Part shown: positions 1 to 5,015 of the stretch, in pieces
Numbering within the stretch: position 1 is the first letter of the stretch
Layout of the letters: the number at the start of each line of letters is the position of its first letter
Assembly: GCA_009845505.1 (NCBI GenBank)
Contig: VXZL01000512.1
Coordinates: 1-5,015 of the forward strand
DNA from: Candidatus Poribacteria bacterium
GTDB taxonomy: Bacteria; Poribacteria; WGA-4E; WGA-3G
Length of the DNA stretch: 5,015 nucleotides
Direction of reading: 5' to 3'
Made by a program: the position numbers and the translations under genes
The notes under the pieces: generated by a model
Databases searched by the model: none
The model's input: the letters and a program-made list of their open reading frames with translations, nothing else
What the model was told of the DNA's origin: nothing

Positions 1-2
1 GT

Positions 3-11
3 ATTATAGCA
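3..11 (-). promoter_or_regulatory. Extended -10 element pointing out of the window
   Basis: The minus strand reads TGCTATAAT at 11-3, a perfect extended -10 box. No -35 match is found 17 bases upstream (CACTCC), which extended -10 promoters can tolerate. It would drive a gene beyond the left edge. It is a single short motif, so confidence is low. Confidence 0.22.
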
Positions 12-21
12 CAATCTTGGT

Positions 22-126
22 TTAGGGAGTGGCCCGAATTTCCGGTGGCAGTACACCGATGAAACAACCATCTTCTTCACTATAGACAATTTGACCAATA
101 TATTCTTTATATGTCATTGTGACCAT
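22..126 (-). CDS. Short antitoxin-like ORF, possible truncated HicB-type N-terminus
   Basis: A 34-codon frame from ATG 126 (or 31 codons from ATG 117) to TAA at 24-22. The peptide from the second ATG reads MTYKEYIGQIVYSEEDGCF then IGVLPPEIRATP. The pattern of aromatic, basic, YIG-x-I-x-Y, then an acidic pair and DG-x-F-x-G resembles the first two strands of HicB-family antitoxins (UPF0150-like fold), which normally run beyond 100 residues. The match stops where a conserved strand and helix would follow, and a second in-frame TAA comes six codons after the first, so no simple readthrough restores it. It lies about 97 bases beyond the permease stop on the same strand, with a plausible promoter before it. 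It may be a decayed antitoxin, a true small protein, or chance. No toxin partner is in view. Resemblance is from memory of the family, not from a search. Confidence 0.4.
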   Translation of the reverse strand: MVTMTYKEYIGQIVYSEEDGCFIGVLPPEIRATP

Positions 127-155
127 AATTACCAACCCGACACCACCACATATAT

Positions 156-184
156 AGGATACCACAAAAAATGATGCTTGTCAG
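156..184 (-). promoter_or_regulatory. Possible promoter for the short antitoxin-like ORF
   Basis: On the minus strand CTGACA (184-179, five of six bases of the -35 consensus) is followed after exactly 17 bases by TATCCT (161-156, four of six of the -10 consensus). A start of transcription near 149 would give a leader of about 25 bases before ATG 126. The local sequence is AT-rich, so the match is only suggestive. Confidence 0.3.
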
Positions 185-202
185 ATATATTTTTCAACAG
201 CA
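166..202 (-). terminator. Weak intrinsic-terminator-like hairpin after the metal operon
   Basis: On the minus strand, TGCTGT (202-197) can pair with ACAAGCA (181-175) with one bulged A and a 15-base loop. Six T residues follow at 171-166, three bases after the stem. It is 21 bases past the stop of the last permease, the right place for a terminator. The stem is short and not GC-rich, and it overlaps the proposed -35 box at 184-179, so both readings need not be true. Confidence 0.25.
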
Positions 203-222
203 TACAGAATGTTGGTCTACTT

Positions 223-1332
223 CTATTGCACAAGGGCTTGTTGTGCCATAGAACGTCCTTGCTCGGTCAAAACCAGCTGCGCCTCCTCTTGCGAGACACA
301 TCGGTTATTCAGTGCGTATCTCACAACTTGATTTGCGAATGCCCGATCCCAACTGAGATGTTCATGAAGGTTCGCTATCGCCGACTCCTCCTCCGCTTCA
401 GGAAGTCCTTCGTGATTCAAAAGATGGATAACCAACATCGTCTGCGCAAACTCCCACCTTTGGCGCGCATGCCGACGCGCAATAGCAATAAGGCCACGGT
501 TCGGAACAAATAGAAAAACCAATCCAAACACGAGAAGCGTCACCGTCGCAATTGATCCTGCTATTGAGACATCAAAGAGATGTGCCAACCAATAGCCACC
601 CACAGCGTTCACACTTCCAATGATGGCACTCAGGACCAGCATACGCGAGAGTCTATCTGTCATAAGGTAAGCAGTGGCAGGTGGTCCAGCAATAAGCGCA
701 ACCACCAATATCGAACCAACAGCGTCAAACGCGCCTACAGTCGTTACAGATACCAGCGTCATCAACCCGTAATGAATCAAGGTAGGGGCAAATCCTAACG
801 TAGCCGCTAAACTCGCGTCAAAGGTTGCCAACTTCAATTCTTTATAGAACAACAGAATAAAGACGAGGTTCAGCACAAGAATCCCACCCATCACATAAAG
901 GGAAACGGGACCCAAATTGTATCCGAAAACTTCTAACCGGTTCAGCGGTGCATAAGCGAGTTCACCGAGAAGGACAGCATCCATATCAAGATGAACGTTT
1001 CCTGCGAATCGGGAGATTAGGATAACGCCGATGCTGAAAAGCGCGGGAAACGTCAATCCGATTGCCGCATCCTCTTTCACGAGTTTTGTCCGTTGTAGCA
1101 GTTCAACGAAGAGGACGGTCAGTACACCCGTCCCCGCAGCAGCAAGGATTAGGAGCGGTGATGATAGGCTCTCTGTGAAAAAAAAGGCGAGTACGATACC
1201 CGGAAGAATGGCATGGCTAATGGCATCGCTCATTAGCGTCATCCGCCGCAGGACCAAGTATACACCCGGCAAGGCACATGCCACTGCCGTGACAATCGCA
1301 ATGAGTTGGATTTCAAGTTGTGCCTGTAACAT
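223..1332 (-). CDS. Metal ABC transporter permease, ABC-3 family (TroD/MntD-like), with C-terminal winged-helix domain
   Basis: Second channel subunit of the importer, with a likely extra DNA-binding module. Residues 1-280 form the ABC-3 permease: GVYLVLRRMTLMSDAISHAI (23-42, H40), FYKELKLATFDASLAATLGF (162-181, D172), VGSILVVALIAGPPATAYLM (205-224) and a final membrane segment ending VPNRG (276-280). The protein has 369 residues against roughly 270-300 for an ordinary family member. The added residues, about 285-369, are soluble: a basic start (RRHARQRWEF), helix AQTMLVIHLLNHEG, a helix-turn-helix region SAIANLHEHLSWDRAFANQVV, then VRYALNNRCVSQEEAQLVLTEQGR in three overlapping parts and a closing helix. 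The order and the LVLTEQGR wing match the N-terminal DNA-binding domain of MntR/DtxR proteins. The metal-binding dimerisation domain is absent. ATG 1332 lies 6 bases after the previous stop; AAGGA at 1352-1348 is rather far upstream. This is the last gene of the operon and stops with TAG. The permease call is firm; the domain call is good but from reading alone. Confidence 0.92.
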   Translation of the reverse strand: MLQAQLEIQLIAIVTAVACALPGVYLVLRRMTLMSDAISHAILPGIVLAFFFTESLSSPLLILAAAGTGVLTVLFVELLQRTKLVKEDAAIGLTFPALFSIGVILISRFAGNVHLDMDAVLLGELAYAPLNRLEVFGYNLGPVSLYVMGGILVLNLVFILLFYKELKLATFDASLAATLGFAPTLIHYGLMTLVSVTTVGAFDAVGSILVVALIAGPPATAYLMTDRLSRMLVLSAIIGSVNAVGGYWLAHLFDVSIAGSIATVTLLVFGLVFLFVPNRGLIAIARRHARQRWEFAQTMLVIHLLNHEGLPEAEEESAIANLHEHLSWDRAFANQVVRYALNNRCVSQEEAQLVLTEQGRSMAQQALVQ

Positions 1333-1338
1333 TCTGTC

Positions 1339-2277
1339 TCAATCGTTTCCTTGCTGCGGTTGTTTAAACAATCCATCCGTTTCCATTTTCAGACTGCGCC
1401 TATTCCGTTGCTGACGCATCCAATCCCACAAAAGCCCACGATTTGCGGCAAAAACGATTGAAAATCCAACGACAACTGTCGCACATAAGACAATCGTTGG
1501 ACCCGTCGGAATGCGTGCGGCACTACTGCTAATAATCGTTCCGCTCACGCCGGCGAGTGCGCCAAAGCCGCCAGCGAGAAGCATCATGACACTGAGTCTA
1601 TTCGTCCACTGCCGTGCCGCAACAGCTGGTGCGACCAACATCGCACTCATCAACACGGCACCAACAGCCTGCAAACCGAGAACAATCGCTATAACAAGAA
1701 GACTCGTTAAAAGAACATCCAACGCACGGGTTGAGAACCCAAGCGACGCAGCGAAACCTTCATCGAAAACCAGCAATTTTAACTCTTTCCAAAAAACAAG
1801 CGTGACGATAATTGCGATACCACCCAGTATGCCTATTGTCAAAACATCGCGCTCCAAAATTGTGGCAGCTTGTCCGAAGAGGAATGTATCCAAACCCGCC
1901 TGATTCGCATTGCCGGTACGCTGAATCAGTGTATGTAGCACCAGACCGAACCCGAAAAAGGTAGAAAGCACGATACCGAGTGCGCTATCGTATTTGATAC
2001 GCGTCAGTCTGACAACACTCATAATCAGCAACGTGCCTAACCATCCCGCAATCGCTGCACCGAGTACCAGAATCAGGGGTGCTTTGCTCCCTGTAAGTAA
2101 AAACGCAATAGCAATACCAGGGAGCGCCGCATGTGAGATAGCATCACCCAGAAGACTCTGACGGCGCAAAACGGCATAAGTGCCGAGCGCGCCACTGACT
2201 GTCCCAAGCAGTGCAGCACCGACAGCAACAATCATGAGCGTATAATCAAGATGGGTGAGGAGACTCAAATTTTCCAT
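1339..2277 (-). CDS. Metal ABC transporter permease, ABC-3 family (TroC/MntC-like), first of two
   Basis: Inner-membrane channel subunit of the metal importer, expected to form a pair with the downstream permease. Counting from ATG 2277 it has 312 residues and about eight hydrophobic segments. ABC-3 family marks are YAVLRRQSLLGDAISHAALPG (34-54, H49), the cytoplasmic segment FWKELKLLVFDEGFAASLGF (162-181, D172), and GLQAVGAVLMSAMLVAPAVAA (201-221). SSAARIPTGPTIVL (251-264) precedes the last membrane segment. A basic hydrophilic tail follows from about 286 (MRQQRNRRSLK), with no added domain. A longer frame opens at ATG 2370, but its first 31 codons overlap the ATPase gene and read as charged, non-membrane sequence, so ATG 2277, 1 base after the ATPase stop, is preferred. 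No strong ribosome site is seen there, consistent with coupled translation. Its TGA stop lies 6 bases before the next start. Confidence 0.93.
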   Translation of the reverse strand: MENLSLLTHLDYTLMIVAVGAALLGTVSGALGTYAVLRRQSLLGDAISHAALPGIAIAFLLTGSKAPLILVLGAAIAGWLGTLLIMSVVRLTRIKYDSALGIVLSTFFGFGLVLHTLIQRTGNANQAGLDTFLFGQAATILERDVLTIGILGGIAIIVTLVFWKELKLLVFDEGFAASLGFSTRALDVLLTSLLVIAIVLGLQAVGAVLMSAMLVAPAVAARQWTNRLSVMMLLAGGFGALAGVSGTIISSSAARIPTGPTIVLCATVVVGFSIVFAANRGLLWDWMRQQRNRRSLKMETDGLFKQPQQGND

Positions 2278-2278
2278 T

Positions 2279-3025
2279 TTAAGGGTTGTTCGCCATGAAT
2301 GCCACGCGACCGCCATAAGTTTCACGTAAATTCTCAGGTGTGAACGTCTCAGTAACAGGACCGCTGGCAATCCGACGAATATTCAATAGCATCACCCAGT
2401 CGAAATAGTCCGCTACTGTCTGGAGATCGTGATGCACCACAACGACAGTTTTACCGTTTGCTCGAAGTTCTTGAAGTAGGGTTACAATTGCGCGTTCCGT
2501 GGTCGCGTCAACACCTTGAAAAGGTTCATCCATCAAATACACTGTGGCATCTTGAACGAGCGCACGCGCGAGAAAGACGCGTTGTTGTTGACCACCGGAG
2601 AGTTGGCTGATTTGCCGAGTTGTATACCCCTCCATGCCGACCTTTTCCAATGCGTACATAGCCTGTTCACGCTCCTGTCTTCCGGGCCGGCGTATCCATC
2701 CAAGCGCACCGTAGCGTCCCATCATCACGACATCCAAGACGTTCGTTGGAAAATCCCAGTCAACCGTACCCCGCTGTGGCACGTAGCCAACAATCCGCCG
2801 CTGCGTTTCATAAGGCTTGTCGTAAATCAGAACGTTGCCCGCTGCAGGACGCACCAAGCCCAAGATTGCCTTAATCAACGTCGTTTTCCCAGCACCGTTG
2901 GGGCCAACGATCGATAAAAGCACACCCGGTGGGACATCAAGATCAATATCCCATAAGACCGGTTTATCCTGATAAGCAACCGTTAGATCGGTTACCTCAA
3001 TGGCTTTGGTTTCAAGTGCTTGCAA
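2279..3025 (-). CDS. Metal ABC transporter ATP-binding protein (TroB/MntB/ZnuC-like)
   Basis: Cytoplasmic ATPase that powers metal uptake through the two adjacent permeases. The 248-residue protein has the complete ABC set: Walker [10 protein letters not shown] (41-49), Q-loop YVPQR with Q84, signature LSGGQQQR (142-149), Walker B TVYLMDEP with catalytic E167, D-loop GVDA (171-174) and H-loop VVHHDL with H199. The stretch [13 protein letters not shown] (81-93) is typical of ATPases of Mn/Zn/Fe importers that pair with ABC-3 permeases. Length is normal for the family. The start codon is TTG at 3025-3023: the next in-frame ATG encodes residue 101, past Walker A, so a non-ATG start is required. 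It begins 1 base after the TAA of the receptor gene, and its own TAA is 1 base before the first permease ATG, which suggests translational coupling. Function is firm; the metal is not visible from this protein. Confidence 0.95.
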   Translation of the reverse strand: MQALETKAIEVTDLTVAYQDKPVLWDIDLDVPPGVLLSIVGPNGAGKTTLIKAILGLVRPAAGNVLIYDKPYETQRRIVGYVPQRGTVDWDFPTNVLDVVMMGRYGALGWIRRPGRQEREQAMYALEKVGMEGYTTRQISQLSGGQQQRVFLARALVQDATVYLMDEPFQGVDATTERAIVTLLQELRANGKTVVVVHHDLQTVADYFDWVMLLNIRRIASGPVTETFTPENLRETYGGRVAFMANNP

Positions 3026-3026
3026 T

Positions 3027-3992
3027 TTAGTATCCCGTTGTAGAAGATGAGCTTGCCTTCGATTCCCCTATCAGTGCTTTCACAATTGTATCAATATTGT
3101 GGCGAACCATCCCGATATAGGTGCCTTCGGGGGTGCCTTCATTTCCCATAGCGTCGGAGAAAAGTTCTCCACCAATTTCCACATTAAACCCTTTTGATTT
3201 CACCGCGGCTTTTACGGCTTCAAGACTGCGTGGAGAGACAGACGATTCGACAAAAATTGCCGGGATGCGTCGCGCTGCGATAAAAGTCGCCAACTCCTGC
3301 ACATCAGCGATACCCGCCTCTGTTGCGGTACTAATTCCTTGTAGTCCGCGAACCTCAAATCCGTACGCTTTCCCGAAATAGTTAAAAGCGTCGTGTGCCG
3401 TGACAAGCACACGTTGCTCCGCTGGCACACGTTCCGCTTGTGCCTTTACATACTCGTGCAGCTCGGCAAGTTTCGCGAAATAACGTTGTGCATTACTCCA
3501 ATACCCTAAAGTGTTGTCCGGATCAAACTCACTCAGGGCATCGCGAACCTTTCCAACCGCTTTCATCCAAAGCGTCACGTCGAACCACAAATGCGGATCG
3601 TATTGTCCCTCAAATTCCGGTGGTGTTAGCAGCAGGCTCCGGTCAACCGCTTCTGTTACAGCAACGGTCTTGGTATTCCCCGACATTTTCGCAAGGATAT
3701 CCGCCATTTTTGACTCAAGATGCAAGCCGTTATAGAAAATGAGACTTGCCGAACTAAGTTTCTGGACATCACCCGCGCTCGCCTTGTAGAGGTGCGGATC
3801 CACGCCAGGTCCCATCAGCCCTATCACCTCAACGTGATCGCCACCAACGTTCTCAACGATATCTGTAATCATCCCTATTGTTGTGACGACGCGGTATTTT
3901 CCAGCAACCGAGGCACCGGGTTGTTCCTTTGAATCACAACCGGTGCCTATAAGTAGAACAATCAGGCACAATAAAATGTATAGTCTCTGCAT
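3027..3992 (-). CDS. troA: Metal ABC transporter substrate-binding lipoprotein, TroA/ZnuA/MntA cluster
   Basis: Extracytoplasmic receptor that binds Zn2+, Mn2+ or Fe2+ and delivers it to the ABC permeases encoded downstream. The 321-residue protein starts with a lipoprotein signal (MQRLYI, a hydrophobic run, then LIGTGC with lipidated C19). The mature protein starts its fold at [20 protein letters not shown] (32-51). Likely metal ligands are H67 (GVDPHLY), H134 (DPHLWFD), H200 ([14 protein letters not shown]) and D280 (ELFSDAMG). This His3-Asp set matches TroA; a Glu in place of the third His would be the PsaA/MntC pattern. There is no His-rich loop before H134, unlike Gram-negative ZnuA. Other family motifs are [12 protein letters not shown] (216-227) and [14 protein letters not shown] (247-260). 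ATG 3992 is preferred over an in-frame TTG at 4007, because GGGAA precedes it by 8 bases and the signal peptide then begins correctly. It follows the VIT1 gene by 4 bases and its TAA stop is 1 base before the ATPase start. The symbol is family-level; metal choice is not proven. Confidence 0.93.
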   Translation of the reverse strand: MQRLYILLCLIVLLIGTGCDSKEQPGASVAGKYRVVTTIGMITDIVENVGGDHVEVIGLMGPGVDPHLYKASAGDVQKLSSASLIFYNGLHLESKMADILAKMSGNTKTVAVTEAVDRSLLLTPPEFEGQYDPHLWFDVTLWMKAVGKVRDALSEFDPDNTLGYWSNAQRYFAKLAELHEYVKAQAERVPAEQRVLVTAHDAFNYFGKAYGFEVRGLQGISTATEAGIADVQELATFIAARRIPAIFVESSVSPRSLEAVKAAVKSKGFNVEIGGELFSDAMGNEGTPEGTYIGMVRHNIDTIVKALIGESKASSSSTTGY

Positions 3993-3996
3993 AGCT

Positions 3997-4980
3997 TTAA
4001 TTCCCAAAGAAAAAGTGTTCTAACAATTCGCCGACGAGGTATCCAACGCCAGCGACACCGAGTCCCACAACAAACATATCAAACCCACTCCGAATCAAGC
4101 CGCGTCCCGTGAAAAGGCTTCTCGCTGCACCGACAGCAAAGTGGGAAAACATCGCAAGCGCGAACGATATCCAAATAGCGAGCAACCCTTCTGTAAACAG
4201 GAACGGTGCAACAGGAATAAAAGCACCAATAGCAGTTGCAGATCCCGTAATCCATCCTTCTTTGAAGGGCGTTGTGTGTATTTCACCAATCTTAAGTTCA
4301 GCTTGGATCTTCTCCTCTAATGCCCGTTCCGGATCACTCATCACTTCCTGCGCAAGGAGCCGTGCTTGATCTTTTGGGATGCCGCGAGCCTCGTAGATAA
4401 GGGCGAGTTCGTCTTCTTCAATATCGGGCATCAGACGGATCTCTTCTCTTTCAACCTCAATCTCGTGTTCATAGACTTCTTGCTCACTCTTGGCGGCGAG
4501 GTACCCTGAAGCCCCCATAGACAGAGCGTCCGCTACGGTTCCAACAATGCCTGTTACAAGAATCGTGGAGAGATCCGATGTCGCAGCGATAACGCCAGCG
4601 ACCAATCCGAAGTTCGCCGTTAAACCGTCGTTAAACCCGTAAACAATATTGCCCAACATACCGCCGGATTCGGTTTTATGCCACGGTTCGTCGCTTGTCC
4701 CCGTAAGTTCCTGCAAACTTTCTGTATGAAGCGCAGATTCTCTGGCTAAGTCAAGGGCGGTCTCCTTCGCGTCTGCCAAAGTGCTGTTCCTATGAAGCGT
4801 TAGATAGTCTTTGACCTCACTCGCCTCCTCACCGAGCATCCGCGAAAGTGGGAACTCGCTCCCAAAGCGGTGGGCATACCACGCCATCAAACGCGCTTTC
4901 ATCGTTGGATGGTGTCGCTTGAACTTTATATTATACACCATGAACATCTCTACCCAACGTTCGACATGCAGATTGACCAC
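3997..4980 (-). CDS. VIT1/CCC1 family Fe2+/Mn2+ transporter with N-terminal ferritin-like-remnant extension
   Basis: Membrane transporter of the VIT1/CCC1 family, which moves Fe2+ or Mn2+ out of the cytoplasm, probably by proton antiport. Numbered from the GTG at 4980, TM1 (about 113-134) has the family motif YGFNDGLTANFGLVAGV with D118. TM2 (138-162) has ADALSMGASGYLAAKSE with M155; D and M at these places line the pore in characterised VIT1. An acidic, Glu-rich helical stretch (about 165-232) between TM2 and TM3 matches the cytoplasmic metal-binding domain. Three more membrane segments lie near 243-262, 266-288 and 300-320. Residues 28-100 are helical and hydrophilic and resemble the end of the ferritin-like domain of MbfA-type proteins, but appear shortened. 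The start is unsettled: the frame is closed by TGA at 4992-4990, GTG 4980 has no clear ribosome site, and ATGs lie at 4947, 4941 and 4902. It is the first gene of the operon and ends 4 bases before the receptor gene. Family assignment is firm; substrate and direction are inferred. Confidence 0.9.
   Translation of the reverse strand: MVNLHVERWVEMFMVYNIKFKRHHPTMKARLMAWYAHRFGSEFPLSRMLGEEASEVKDYLTLHRNSTLADAKETALDLARESALHTESLQELTGTSDEPWHKTESGGMLGNIVYGFNDGLTANFGLVAGVIAATSDLSTILVTGIVGTVADALSMGASGYLAAKSEQEVYEHEIEVEREEIRLMPDIEEDELALIYEARGIPKDQARLLAQEVMSDPERALEEKIQAELKIGEIHTTPFKEGWITGSATAIGAFIPVAPFLFTEGLLAIWISFALAMFSHFAVGAARSLFTGRGLIRSGFDMFVVGLGVAGVGYLVGELLEHFFFGN
4001..4005 (-). promoter_or_regulatory. 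Ribosome binding site deciding the start of the receptor gene
   Basis: On the minus strand GGGAA lies 8 bases before ATG 3992, inside the last codons of the VIT1 gene. It is a modest Shine-Dalgarno match, but no comparable signal was noted for the alternative TTG at 4007. The choice fits the lipoprotein signal peptide, which begins MQRLYI. Confidence 0.5.
4930..4957 (-). promoter_or_regulatory. Possible sigma-70 promoter within the 5' end of the VIT1 frame
   Basis: A perfect TATAAT reads on the minus strand at 4935-4930. The best upstream hexamer is TTGGGT at 4957-4952, 16 bases away, matching only three positions of the -35 consensus. If used, transcription would begin near 4923 and translation would have to start at ATG 4902, giving a protein that begins MKARLMAWYAHRFG. 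The run is AT-rich, so chance is likely, and the real operon promoter may lie beyond 5015. Confidence 0.22.
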
Positions 4981-5015
4981 GTCAGCGAGTCAAGTTAATA
5001 TTTCTTTTCGCTTGG

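Noticed and set aside
43..58. Perfect 5-bp inverted repeat CGGTG / CACCG with a 6-base loop
   Set aside because: It has no T-run on either strand after the stem and lies inside the short antitoxin-like frame, so it is not convincing as a terminator or operator.
349..360. HLSW in the permease tail, which also occurs near the metal ligands in the dimerisation domain of MntR
   Set aside because: In the tail it falls inside the helix-turn-helix, before the wing, whereas in MntR it comes after the wing. The overall order supports a DNA-binding domain and not a metal site, so the short match is taken as chance.
2278..2370. Upstream extension of the first permease gene to ATG 2370, overlapping the ATPase gene
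   Set aside because: The 31 added codons read as charged non-membrane sequence in the frame behind the ATPase end, while ATG 2277 directly precedes the conserved ABC-3 start and sits 1 base after the ATPase stop.
178..4369. Several plus-strand open frames of 70-133 codons across the operon (for example 1511-1903 and 2516-2917)
   Set aside because: Each lies antisense to a clear family gene, shows no recognisable domain and is rich in Ser, Arg and Pro as expected of shadow frames.
4988..4993. TTGACT on the minus strand as a -35 box for the operon
   Set aside because: The hexamer 17 bases downstream is TGCATG, with no acceptable -10 box at usual spacing.
4981..5015. End of an upstream gene (a frame reading PSEKKY then TAA) before the operon
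   Set aside because: Only six codons are visible at the window edge, which is too little to support a gene.

Overview
The window holds one tightly packed minus-strand operon of five genes (about 4980 down to 223) encoding transition-metal transport, followed by a short, little-structured tail (222-1) that contains a possible antitoxin-like gene fragment. In order of transcription the genes are: a VIT1/CCC1-type iron/manganese transporter with an N-terminal helical extension; a lipoprotein metal-binding protein of the ZnuA/TroA/MntA cluster; its ABC ATPase; and two ABC-3 family permeases. Gene spacings are 4, 1, 1 and 6 bases, so the genes are almost certainly co-transcribed and probably translationally coupled. 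Long open frames on the plus strand are shadows of these genes.

The importer is of the TroABCD/MntABCD type: one lipid-anchored receptor, one ATPase and two different permeases. The receptor has a visible His-His-His-Asp ligand set (H67, H134, H200, D280), which resembles TroA and lacks the His-rich loop of Gram-negative ZnuA. The substrate could be Zn, Mn or Fe. The VIT1/CCC1 neighbour tilts the guess towards Mn/Fe.

Two features stand out. First, the second permease carries about 80 extra C-terminal residues that read as a winged-helix DNA-binding domain of the DtxR/MntR kind. This recalls the Chlamydia YtgC-YtgR permease-repressor fusion, but here the extension sits on the last gene and lacks the metal-binding dimerisation part. 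Second, the operon begins with a VIT1/CCC1 protein, a family better known for removing cytoplasmic iron or manganese, placed next to an importer. Its N-terminal region looks like a remnant of the ferritin-like domain found in MbfA-type proteins.

The organism cannot be named from the sequence. Base composition is moderate, the starts include TTG and probably GTG, and Shine-Dalgarno signals are weak. The receptor is a lipoprotein. These traits fit an uncultivated bacterium, with a Poribacteria- or Planctomycetes-like lineage as a low-confidence guess. No tRNA, rRNA, CRISPR array, insertion sequence or long repeat was seen.
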